Shown piece after piece: positions 34,590-46,523 of a stretch of 64,000 nt of DNA; position 1 is the stretch's first letter, and each line of letters starts with the position of its first letter. A program made the position numbers and the translations under genes. The notes under the pieces are model-generated. The model was not told where the DNA came from, searched no databases, and was given only the letters and a program-made list of their open reading frames with translations. This DNA is from Chaetorhynchus papuensis (Eukaryota; Chordata; Aves; Passeriformes; Rhipiduridae): positions 1 to 64,000 of the forward strand of contig VWYX01001144.1 in the NCBI GenBank assembly GCA_013396525.1, in the 5' to 3' direction.

Positions 34590-35829
34590 AAGCTTTAGAG
34601 ATGTGGCTCAGTCCGTACCTTTGCCTCCTGCCAGACCTCTGCTCCCATTCCTGCACACCCTGCATTTGCAAACAATCCAGCAGCCTCCTGGAAGCCTGAA
34701 AGCCTGGCAGACAGCTCCTGCTGTTTTCTGCTCTTGTTTCAAGGGTACTGAAACTGTTCGTACCTCCTAAAAATGGCTAAACATTTCTTAGGTGAACCCA
34801 CAACCAATTCCTCAGAACTCATTGGCTCAGCTGGGAACATCTTAATTATTGAGCTTTCAGATGGATCAGGCACCCCCTGCTCCTGCTGCTTGTGAACAGA
34901 GGACTGTACACCCACTCCTAAACCCACACCAAAAATCCCAAACCACATCCCTGGCATCATTGGCTACATGGGAATTTTGCTGGTAATGGGCCTGGAGAAA
35001 CATGATAGCTCAGATTATGCATCCTAAGTGTAGAACACTCTTTAGATTTATCTACAAAACCAGCATGTGCATGGTTTGTACATCAGGAATTCTGTGTCAG
35101 CACCGATCTATCTCAAACATCAGTAGAGTTTTTCACCTACTTAGAGTTAAATGTGTCTATAACTGCCTGACTGATTCAGGTCTAAAGTTTCCTCACTGAA
35201 CAGACAGCAAAATAGGTATGCAACAGACTAACCCCAAACCCAAAAGTTTCAGTTCTGTGAATAACTAAAGCAAGTTTATTTACTATATTACACATTTTTC
35301 TTTTAATGCACAGCACTGAGTGTAACAGGGTGTTGGCCCCCGGCAGGATTCTGAGGTGCTACAGTTGTAATTAAGTTAAACTGATTAAAACAAAAATCCC
35401 CAACAATAACAAAAAAAAGTCACATTGAAGAGGGGAAAAAAAAATAAGGTCTACTGAAGCCATAATATGGTAGCAAGGAAGTTAATAAACCTGCCAATAA
35501 AAGTGGCAACCACACAGAACCCCAAATCTGCTGTTAATTAATTGAACACAAAACAGTACATTTTCTATAGAATCCTAGCAGCTCAACAGCAGTCTCTGAT
35601 ACAGTTACATATTTGCTCCATAATTAGGTTGGGAAGCCCTGGAGGAAGGGCTCTCTTTTGTGCCATATTCCATTATGTCCTTACAATGCTCTGCTATTGA
35701 TTTCTCAGCCCTAGTTACCTCTCTCAGACTTTTGAAAAAGGTTATTCACAAACAGCTGCTTCCATGTGCATAAAAACAGGGAGACCACCGGCCAGCAGGT
35801 TCATCACAGCAACCCCAAACTGTGCAAGT
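34590..35829. other. Unique non-coding sequence
   Basis: About 1.2 kb, AT-rich after 35000, nothing recognised. Confidence 0.4.
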
Positions 35830-36020
35830 CAGGAATGGTTTGGGTTGGAAGGGTCCTTAAATCCCATGGGCAGGGACACCTTCCACTGTCCCAGGCTGTT
35901 CCAAGGCCCATCCAGCCTGGCCTTGGACACTGCCAGGGATCCAGGGGCAGCCACAGCTGCTCTGGGCACCCTGGGCCAGGGCCTCCCCAACCTCACAGGG
36001 AACAATTTCTTCCCAAATCA
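35830..36020 (-). mobile_element. CR1: CR1 LINE 3' fragment (antisense)
   Basis: Reverse-complement CR1 tail: AGGAATGGTTTGGGTTGGAA, a shortened CTTAAATCCCATGGGCAGGG, CACCTTCCACTGTCCCAGG, CAGGGATCCAGGGGCAGCC, GGGCCAGGGCCTCCCCAACC and ACAATTTCTTCCCAAAT. About 190 bp. A small deletion removes the usual AGTGCCACCCCTGCC stretch between CTTAAA and CATGGGCAGGG. Confidence 0.9.
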
Positions 36021-39000
36021 GCTCTGACAGATCCTACTCTGTGCTCTGGTTTTCACAGAGGCAAAGCACAGCAGCTAAATTGTGTTCACCACCAATCTCA
36101 CACCCCCAAAACAAGGAGTCAGGTTTTGTCACCAGCTTTATACCACACTGAACTTCCAATTTGTTGAAGTGTCAATCTGGTGGCTTTGTCAGAAACCAAT
36201 GAGGTGAGATTATTCAAGCAATTAAGAACCAGAATTAATTACTATGTTTGAGAAACATGCAGGACATAATGAAATATAACCCTTTTCATTGTTCAGCAAA
36301 AACACTGGTTGCAAGCATTAAATACTACTGTCAGGTCATCCCTGAGACAGGCAGGAAATGCATCCAAGGCTTGGTTTGGAATATTTTAAATAGCCATGGA
36401 AGTTCTACAGATGTCTGGGGCATTCTCAGTTGTATTCTGCTGACATTTTCCTTGTCCCATCAGATTTGCCAGATTTATGCTTTAGTTTTCAGAAAACATG
36501 AAAAATTTGCATAGAACTCCCTTTCAGTTTAGTACCTGCAGAGGTTCTAATGAGTTACTGGCAAATCTTTGTTTATAAAGCACAGAAACTGAGACACAAG
36601 TTTGTACATTAAACCCATACAAACCCTCTCACCTATTTCATTACTTTTTGCCTGTATTTTCACATCTAGTCTGAAGTGAAGAGGGAGGAGATGCTGTAGT
36701 AGCCAGTGATGGCAAAACCCCAGTTGTCCTTAGTGGGAATGGACATTTACATGGAATACAAACCTGGGGAGTTTATTTAACGGAGAGTAGGGTATGTTGG
36801 CCTCGATCCAGCACAGGGTGTCCATAAATTTAGATTAGCTCCCTGCATTAAGGACAGATGACCAGACTGTGCCCTCAGCTGCTGCTGCAAGAAGCCAATA
36901 ATCTGCTCCTGGACAGCCCATCTCCAAAACAGCCTGACAGAGTAGCTCAAAACATTCCTGGGATTAACAAAATCACACCTCACACCGTGCTCCTTCAAAC
37001 CCTAGGAAGTTTCTTTACCTTGCTGAAATAAAGCAGAACTTCTGTGCAGATTTGCTGGGCAGATATGCCAGGTCTCTACAGCCAAATCCTGCATCTCCAC
37101 TGAAACCACATGGTCTAAAACAAGCAAGACCAGGCTGTGCTCTGGCTTTCCTTCCAAAGAAGCCACTCAACACTTGGCAAGTTCAGGTAAAGACCTTGTT
37201 CAGCTGAGTATTTCTCCAAAATTTCTTGACCAACACACTATGGCTAGTGTTTGTGATTACTATGGCTTTCCTCTTTGGTTACTCTGGGAATTAGGCTCTC
37301 TCCTCAGCTCGCGTGTGCCACTCAGTTCCTCTGGGAGCAGCATCAGCTGCTTGTAAGGTGTGTTGGATAAGGAAAGTGAAAACCAGGAGCTGTGGAACAC
37401 CAAGAGACCTCAAGAACAAGCACAGCACAGGCCTCTCCCAGAGACATTCCCACCAGCCCCAAGTTCCTGAAGATGTTCCCACCTCACTGCCAGCCCTGTG
37501 GGAACTCTGGGATGGAACCCACAGGCAGGAGTTCATCTGCTGGAATTTGTATTTGTGCTTCTTTCCAAGTGAGTGGCCAAGGTCAGCAAGAGTTTCTTTA
37601 TTCATGAGATGCTGGCATTGCTCTCGCAGACACAGGGCCCAAGCAATGTGTTTTTCCAGCATCCTGATTGAAGTCCTGCAAGGCACACGGCACAGAATAA
37701 AATTCTTCTAATTAGAGACAACTATTCCAAAAGTGTAGCCCTTGCACAGCCTTGCTCAAGGTCATGTGCTAAGTGACTGGTGAACAAACAGATCTACTCA
37801 CTTTCAGCAGCGAGGAATAAAAATCCGATTTAACTTCGGCACCAACCCTGGTATTTGCCACTGTCAAAACAATTTTCTGTTTGAAAGCAACAGCAGACTG
37901 TGAGGGAGGCAGCAAAAGAAAACTGGCAGTGAAACTTAAACTCATTTTGTTCTCAAAATTAGATGATTTTTGAAGAAAAAGGTTTATCAAGAATATTAAT
38001 TAAGCACTCCAAAGTTCCAAATCCAGTATTTACTGTTCTGCTGGATTTCTAGTTGGATTCTAAATTCAAATTAATAATTGAACAAAGGTTTTCCTTAGGC
38101 ATATTCTTCATACCAAACGTGCAGTGCCCAAAATGTCTTAAACACACTCTAATTTTTCTCAACTCATTAAACTTGGTCCTTAACAAGGTGCACTGACTGA
38201 ACAGATCAAACAGTATCAGTATTTCTGTAATTTCATACTTTGCAGCTACTGCTCAATAAAAATAATCACCTGTAACCAGCATCTTGTCCTAAAGATAATT
38301 AAGAAATTGTTCAAGGAAATTATTTTTCACATTAAATTATAATTGCCATTGACACATTAGTGCTCACGTGGGAAATGCTGGTTATTCCCAGGATTTGGGC
38401 TGAGGGGTTGGGCTGGAACAGAACCCAGAGGTACAGGAGCTCTGCAGCACCACTGTTTTCCCAAGCATGGGGCAGGGACAGCCTGAGGGACTGGGAATCC
38501 ACAGTTCCCACCACTCCCTTCCTTCCCTCAGCCTGCCAAAGAGCAGCTCTAAGGAACACAGGAGATGGCACAAAAATAAAGAATTCCAAATTTAAGGGAG
38601 ATGAAAAGGAGATTAAAGCCACTTTCTCAGCTGCTGCCCTTGTCCATGGGCCTCTCTTCCAGAGAGACACCTGAATCTCAGCACCAACCCCTGCTGACTC
38701 CAGCCCAGAGCGCTGGGACACCTCAGAACATCCCACTCTTTGAACAGCGCCTCTGCTGTGCCGACTGGAATTCAAATTATCCCAGTTATTGCTAAAAAAA
38801 TACTGTTCCTGTAACTTTATGTGACAGATGAAAATTGGGCACGTTCTAACAAGGTCTGTGAGGTGTTCCAGATGGCATTTAAGATAAAACAAGCCCTTTT
38901 CCCAGGATACACTCCACTCCCATCACAGGGGGTCAGGGAAGTTTAACATCGACAATGGGTGAGTGACAGCCCTGCTCCTGCTCTGCTGCTGGGGACAAAC

Positions 39001-42000
39001 ATCCTATTGAAGGCTTGTGGGATGGCAGAAGGGCAGTGGCACCGTTTCCCTCCTGACTGGATTCTACAAGTACCACACAAAGTCCCTGCTCTCATTTTCC
39101 ATGCTGTCACCTCGTCCCACAAGCCTCATGCACTCTGACATGGCCTCATTGTCCTCAACCAAAAACAGGTATTTTTGATGTGCAGTTTTCTCTCAGAGAG
39201 CACTTTATTTCCTTTGCCATCCCCCTCGTCGTGGGCTTTTTTAAGGGGAAGGCCATCCCACCCTCAGCACTAGGCATGAAAACTTTTAGTGAATGCTCAA
39301 CTGCAGGTAAATAAATAGGAAAAGAACCCAACTCAAGGCAGACAAATGGAGGAAAGAAGTACATTCAAAAGCCTGGAAATGATAATTCTATGTAGTTTAA
39401 ACCTTTCCTTTTCGAGACCAGACAAATATTAGAAGAGATGTCACAATTCCTTTCTCTTTTCCATTAACGCCACCAATCCCTGACCTTTATTGTTGAGTAA
39501 AGTTATGACAGAATCTTCCTTCTCTGCAGTGAGATGGCTTTCTCCACTAAATCATTTACTGCAGGAATATTAAAAAGAATCCCTGTCAAAAAAAAAAGGG
39601 AAAATGACAAAGACATTTTCTCATTTTTAGCAAACTGCCAGGGGAAAAAAAAATATTAAAACGGAAGGTATGGAGATGAGTCAAAATGGTTCATATTCCC
39701 ATGAAACCGTTCCAAACCACCTGAATTATAGTTGGCTTAAACCTTAAGGGTCCCTTTCAGGTTGGAAAAGTCAAAAGAGGTGGAACTACAACATTTAACA
39801 ATTTTTACATGCATCACCTTTGAGTTCCTTAAGTTAGCCAGATACTTGCATGGAACACACTGGGGTTTGATGAGTAATTGTTTCAACAGGGGAAACAGAA
39901 AAAGAAGACTGCTTATTCCTAGGTAGGAGATTTTCAACAGAAATTGCACTTCCTTCTGACAAACTCCACATCACAAATGGGCAGTCTTATTCCCCTCCAA
40001 TGCAGACTCAGGGATGTGCTCTGTGTGCCCAGCACACCAAAGGCAACAGAGCCAGAACATTTGATATCATCTGGTGAGAGATAAAATAAGGCTGCAGTGG
40101 TGACAACCTTCTCAGGGAGCTGAAGGACTGCATTTTAAAGCAATACACTCTCTTTAATGCAGTTTAACACAGAATTGCACTACAGAAAGAGCTCCACATT
40201 TTCAAAGCCACGTGAGGGAGATTATTGGGTTGTGTTTTTCTTAGAGGAACAAACGTGTGAGGTGTTCTCTGGGAACTGGTACAAAGCAAGTTTGTGCTTT
40301 GCTGGCTCAGGTAGGGCCAGAACAGGCAGGACAAAGGGTTACCACAGTGCTCACAGCTTCTCCAACACCCAGAGGGGTGTGAGATCTGACAACAGGGATG
40401 AGAAGGAAAACCTGACACCATTAACAACCTCCCGAGACCGTTCTCCCTCCCACTGCAAGGCCGAGGGCCACTGGCTGGGGTGACCTGATGTGCCACCAAA
40501 CACCTTCAGGGTCAGGGCTCACAGGTCCTGCAGAAATGCACATTTGCTGATGGTAAATCAGCAGTTCAAACTTTGCCTTCAAATCTACAACTTCTTTAGA
40601 AACTTCCCATAATTAAGCCCTCTAATCTTTATCCTTCCAAGCTCCTATCTCTTGCACAGTCTTTGAGTGAAACATCAGCCGAGTCTGTTCCTTTATTAAT
40701 CATCCACAAGACTTCTCAGCTACAGCTCTACAGAACAGGATCTCTACAACAGACAGTAGAACATCTCCATTTCAGTGTATTAACAAGGAGCAATAAAAAA
40801 GGGATATGCCTGAACATTTCCAAGAAATATTGGTCTTGGACTTGTCTTCTTTTGCAAGTAACTTTTCAGACCAAGACACCAAACAGGTACAGGCAGGAGC
40901 ATTATTATTATTAAGTATTCACAGAGCACTAATAAATCTCCAGTTTTACACAAATCCCAGTACAAACACTGCCAGGATATTGCAGTGATTTAAGAAGGTA
41001 CAAAATGATGCTCAGCACATTGCATTTTTAGCAAAAACATCTGAACACCATCAGTCCTTCTCCTTGTACCCACAGAGAAGAAAACCAGTTCACACCATGA
41101 GTAATTACAGCATTATTAACTACAAAACTGGATGTATTATTGAACTGTTGGTCCAATTCCCTTTCAGCAGGCAGAATGATGAAGCTGCTTGTCACATTCT
41201 TCTCTAAATATTTCACATTTATGGTTCTTCCTATATATAAAAGCCAGCACAACAACTCAAACCTCACTCCACACCAGGCTGGGGACTTCTAAACCAACCT
41301 GTCTGCTCTTACAAGTTCCCCCACAAACCATTGGCCTGAAAACGTGACCCAACTTCAGCTTCTCACAGAGTTTTCTCTCTGATCTTTCTCTCCTCGTGGT
41401 TCTACTGGAATTAATTGCTGAATTTTACAATCATCAGTCCCAGCTGCTCACAGAGTTCATACCCAACTCCCCAACTTGTTGTAAGGTAGTACCTAACTCC
41501 TGTTAATAGACAGTGACACAGGTTTGTGAAATGCTATGCTTCACTACTCAGCAATTACACACAGGTGTATGTTTGGGGGAGTTTTCCATCATCAACCTTT
41601 AAATAACTTTGCACCCAATACAGGCAGCAGCTGCCAGTGTGCTGAGTCAGGAATGTAACAGCAAATCAACAAGTGACATGAAAATTGTCCTCTTGGTAAT
41701 TAAATCCACAATGAAGCCTCCAGTAACTCCTCAGTGCAAGGAACTACCTTGATTTTTGTATTGGAGAAGAAAGGTCTTACTTGTATCTGAAATTAATTTG
41801 ACAATAATCCTGCTCCTTAAAGTAATATCCCCAGGCTGGTACATGGGAGTCACACACAGTGGAGGCTTGTAAATTACTGGGAGAAAGGATTATTCCATCC
41901 CAGGAAAATCAGCGGAAACTGATTGAACAAGTTGTTGATGATTGAACAAGTTGTTCCACATTTTGGTTCCCCCATCTACCATCTTTTCTTTACAGAACAT

Positions 42001-42794
42001 GAAAATTGAAGAGAGAGAATAACGGAGGATTTATGAATCCAATAGTTCTGCTGGAAATATGGTGCTGTTTATCTTCAGGTTCAATCAGCCTCTGCAAACT
42101 TGAAGTAAGTAAATAGTCACAGGAATAGGCACAGCCTCAGTTCTATTACCATTTCCCAGGATCAATGAGTGCCAAGGCAAACATTTGCCCACCAGCATAA
42201 GAAGCAGCAGCCCTGCCTGCAGTGCCCCTGCTCCTGACTAATAGAGACCTGCCGTGGGATGGATGGCATGGAACGAAAACGCGGCCACGCAGCTCTGTCT
42301 CATTTGTTCCCATTTTCAAGTAATAATATAAAATCAAATTCTGTATTAGCTTAGCTGCTAGAACAGGTGGCATAAGAAGAAAAACAATTTAAGATCGTAT
42401 TTGTATGAATATTTGGTCACGTTGTGCAATATTCTTCACTTTGTACCGAGCAAACGGAGAACTAACTGATTCTGAACAAACTGTGCTTGTTTATCAGCTG
42501 CATTTCCTGAGGCAGCTGTGCCCCTGCAGGACACCCACAGCACCTTGGCCAGCTGGTCACTCCAGGCCACTGCTGCCCCCCAGGACAAGGGGGACCCAGA
42601 GCCCTGAAGGTGCCTCATGGTGTCAATTCCTGACTTTCCAACCCCCCAAGGGCTTTTCCAGAAGTTACAAAAGGGACATTTGCAGAGGTGCCCCATCAGC
42701 ACAACCCCCAGTGCCAGCTCTGGTGGGGCACAACGCGGATGAGCTGCTTTGGCCGAGTAGATGAGTTTGGGCAAATACTGCTTTTGTGTAATTA
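36021..42794. other. Longest repeat-free stretch, no recognised gene
   Basis: About 6.8 kb with no CR1 or other recognised mobile element. Features noted are an exon-like interval at 38906-38958, a 186-codon minus-strand open frame at 38332-38892 without recognisable similarity, and a 19 bp tandem duplication at 41921-41955. I see no tRNA or known small RNA. Confidence 0.4.
41921..41955. repeat. 19 bp tandem duplication
   Basis: GATTGAACAAGTTGTT occurs at 41921-41936 and again at 41940-41955, separated by GAT, giving a 19 bp period with no mismatches in the shared part. Confidence 0.7.
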
Positions 42795-42951
42795 TCACAG
42801 AACCAGCAGCATTGGAAGAGACCTTCAGGATCATCCAGTCCCACCATCACCACCCCAAAACCATGTCCCCCAGTGCCACACCCATCTTGAACATTTGGAG
42901 AGACTCCAGTCCCTCCCCAGGCACCTTGTTCCAGTGCCTGACCCACTCAAG
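42795..42951 (-). mobile_element. CR1: CR1 LINE 3' fragment (antisense), different subfamily
   Basis: Starts at TCACAGAACCAGCAGCATTG and runs through GGAAGAGACCTTCAGGATCA, ATGTCCCCCAGTGCCACACC, CTTGAACATTTGGAGAGACTCC and TTGTTCCAGTGCCTGACCC. These landmarks match the CR1 tail that has AAGTGCCACATCCACAC and GAACACCTCCAGGGATGG in consensus, a different and generally older type than the GTGTCCCTGCCCATGG copies. Confidence 0.85.
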
Positions 42952-45900
42952 CCGCAGCTGCCAACAGACACTACCCCTAAGTCATATTTTTCTTCTTCTA
43001 TGGTCATGACTTTTTTTTCCAATTCTAATATTTTGCTGCTTGCAATACAGAGTTTCTCTTGACCTTGATTAGCACTACTGAATTCCAGTTGTTCCATCTC
43101 CAAACAAGCAGTTGTGGAAGCCACGAGAATTTTGAATGGCCCCATGTTACAGCCTTGGGAATCAACCCAAACTTCAGGGCAGGGACTCTTAGACACCAGC
43201 AGCACTGGTCCTGAGACTTGTGTTTTTCCTGATCCTGGTATAACAAGATGCAAAAGTGAATTAAGTAGTTTGATCTCTGACCCTTTATATCACAGTGTCA
43301 GTGGAACTCCTTTCTTGCCTCTGAATAGCAGTGATAACATTTGCAGCAGAGCAGCATGGATTAGACAAGAGAGAACTAAGAACAGCAACAACTTCTTAGG
43401 AGATAAGAAATTAAAGCACCTAATTGCTGCAAAGAAATACACAAAAGCAAACTAAGCTCTGTTAAAAAATACATTCTATTCCTGCTGCCACAGGGGACAA
43501 GCTAAAGGCTAGAGAGATGCCAAACATAAAACAAATTGTGCTCCTAAAATGAGATGAGGACTGATTCTGTGCATCCACACAGCAACTCAGAATTCTGATG
43601 AATTTATGACAAAGAATCTAACACATGCAATCTTTGTCACTGCTCCTCATTTCCTGCTCCCATCTGCTCAGAGCCAGCTGAAAGCTGCTGCTGTGCATTA
43701 GACAACCCCTCTGCTCTGGGGCTCTCTGATTGTGCCAAAGAAGGTGAGTAATGAAAAGGTTGATGTTAGATCTGGTGCCAGGATTTGCTACACAAAGAAT
43801 TCCAGAGCCATTGTGGCAGGACTGCAGGGGTTAGAGATAAGGCAAATGCCTAAAACAACACTAGAGCAGAAACCTGTTTCCCAAAAAAGCTGCTGAGGCC
43901 GCTCCATGGAAGGGAAGCAGTGCCAGCCTTCAGCAGGAAAACCCACATGAAATCCACAGTAAACCTCACCAGGAGAAATATGGAGCATCACAAGGCAGAG
44001 GAATGGGCACAGAGTCTGCTGACTTACTCTGCTCAATATATGGAAGCTGAATTAGACTGGAATTTCAATAGCAGATGCACAAATAATAATTACATTGTTT
44101 ATTAAAGTGAAACTCCTCCATATTATCTCTACTCCAAGTGCCGAAAGGATACGGATGAGGGTATCCCATTAGTTTCTTTAACTCTTTGGGATGGCCCACA
44201 CTCCATAAAATTTCGGGATACTGAAGCCGGGTCTCCCTGTTACCTACATGGAGCTAAATAAAACCCAGCTCTCTGTAAGTCACACTGGCACCAAAACCTT
44301 TTAACTGGGTACAAAAGGTTGTCAGTCCCAATCAGAAATAAATTCAAGTACACCATTTCCTCTCAACATTGTCACAACCTACTTCTGTCTCCTAGAGTTT
44401 ATGCTCTTGCCAACTGATTAATCTTTTATTACCCAATTTGGCATTATGAAAGTCAACTATTCCATATATAACGACAGGAAACTCAAACCCAAAGTTTAAA
44501 TAATGAATAACAGCTTACATTATCTAAATAGCTGTTTTCAAGCTCTTTATTTTTCATTTCTTTAGTAATTTTTGATCCATACAATGTGGCAGTTTTCCAG
44601 CAGGACATAAGCAAAGCAATTATTTCACCCACTAAAAGGTAACAGCTTTTGTGACACAGAGGTCACACACCATTACCACCATTGCTTTCTATGGTCTCAA
44701 AATCATAAATATTTTGTTTCATCAAGGAACAGGTCAGGCTGAAGAGGGAGAAGTTGGCAGCAATAAGACTAAGCTGCAATACGATAAGTTCTGTACAGTT
44801 CTGCTGGAGTGTTCTCACTAGAATAGGGATTAATCAACCTCACTGGGTAACCAGGAGACAACAAAAATGTAAATGACAATTCCATGGTAAAGATAATGAA
44901 AACTAAATAGTAAGAAAATGGATAGAGAATAGCTGGGCTAATTAAAATTACATGATATTTAACTAATCACAAAATATTCTCACAGCTCTCATCTGTAAAA
45001 ACAGTCAAGTCATGTACCAGCCCTGAAGGTGATCCTGTTGGAATTCTTCCAAGAGATTCCTTAAGAACAAACCCGTTTATAGTAATGAGGGTCTGCAAAG
45101 TTTACTAAAACATTCTGTACAGATGGCCTTTATCAATACCCAGACACCTGCACATGGCAATGGCACATTAATATCCCAGGAAGATTGATTATTAATGGGT
45201 TCTGCACCTCTCCCCACATCTGGCTCCATTCCTCCAGGTGGTACAAAAACCCCTGTAGTGCTCTCCAACACTTCTGTGGCAGGAAAACAAGTCCCAGGCC
45301 AGATGTTCTCCCGCACTTTTTTCCTCACTACAAGGTTAATTAGTAGCAAGATATTAATAAGAAAAATACTTTCTGAAATATTATGTTTTGTTGCAATACT
45401 TTAGAAAACAAGAGTTAGCTAAGAATTTTTGGGGCTGTTACTTCATTATTAAACTTTTAACTGCAGGAATTCTGAATACCATCTCACCTCTCCCTCCCTC
45501 CCAGCACTGTTCCAGACAGGCCACTGGCTTCAAAACATTTCCAACACTGCAAGAAAGATGCAAGAGGGAATCTCTCACAATGAGTGTTTTAAGGGTTAAG
45601 GCAGAAAATATCAAAATACCCAACCCATTCCAGGAGAAACATTTACACATTCTCAGCATTGAAGAGGAACAATAAAATTTTATAAGGTTGCAATAAAATG
45701 AGGACAGTAGCTAATACTAAATGCTGGCATTTTACCAAGTGCCAAAAGCAGATCAATAAATAACCACCTTAAACTAAAGAAAAAAGGCTGAGTGGTGTGT
45801 GATCAGTAACCCGGCAGCCGGGGGAAGGACAGCAGAGGCACAGGGTGTGGTGGTGATGCACTGGGCAAAAGGAGGAGTTCTCTACACCCAGGACAAGCAG

Positions 45901-46420
45901 TTTCCTTTGCTGTCCCTGGGGATGACAGGTACAGGAGCAGCCATCCTGGGAAGGTGGGAAGCTCCCAGCTGCTGGAGGCTGGGAGGGCATTTGGAGGACA
46001 CAGCTGGAGGTGCCCATCTGGTTCTGAATTCCTCAGGCATCCACCGCAGGAGCTGCTGCTGTGGGGAGCAGCCTGGGGAGTGACACCTGATAGGGGATCT
46101 CCCACCTCATCCAGCTCAGACTGCGAGCACTCCAAAGGCAGGGGAGCACAGAAGGGCATTTAGCAGGATAGGATAAACACAACTGGGAGAAGACTGTTCA
46201 AAGTCAACCTTAACCTTCACAAATGAGGCAAAAATAGCTACAGCTTCCTAAGCGTGAGAGTACAGAATTTACAGAGGAAAAAAGAAAGCTGGAAAATCTA
46301 CTCTAGAATAGGCCATCCTAGAAGAGACATACATGGGGATTCTAATTTAAGGAAGCAGTTTTGAAGGATTTCTGGTGCACAGGATTATCCCTAAGCCCAC
46401 ACAGAAGCATGGAAACAGAC
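42952..46420. other. Unique non-coding sequence
   Basis: About 3.5 kb without a recognised gene. It holds an exon-like interval at 43672-43743, a possible LTR remnant at 44106-44300 and a GC-rich stretch at 45790-46165 that gives overlapping open frames on both strands without known similarity. Confidence 0.4.
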
Positions 46421-46523
46421 TTTGAGCAGCCTGGTCTAGTGGAAGGTGTCCCTGCCCGTGGCAGGGTGTTGGAACAAGACTGTCTTTTAAGATCCCTTCC
46501 AAGCCAAACCACTCTGGGATTCA
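46421..46523 (+). mobile_element. CR1: CR1 LINE 3'-end fragment
   Basis: Sense CR1 tail: TTTGAGCAGCCTGGTCTAGT, GGAAGGTGTCCCTGCCCGTG, GTTGGAACAAGACTGTC and CCCTTCCAAGCCAAACC, ending CACTCTGGGATTCAT. About 100 bp. Confidence 0.9.

Noticed and set aside
33762..34770. Long open frames of 175-268 codons with PVPCRGEQG-type repeats
   Set aside because: They are translations of the 46 bp minisatellite and the N run, open in multiple frames on both strands. Not protein-coding.
38332..38892. 186-codon minus-strand ORF, the longest without N
   Set aside because: No recognisable domain or family and no supporting splice or promoter context. A single ORF of this length is not surprising by chance in six frames of 64 kb.
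45790..46165. GC-rich stretch with overlapping 94- and 118-codon ORFs on opposite strands
   Set aside because: The sequence matches no known protein and has few CpGs, so neither coding status nor an island could be supported.
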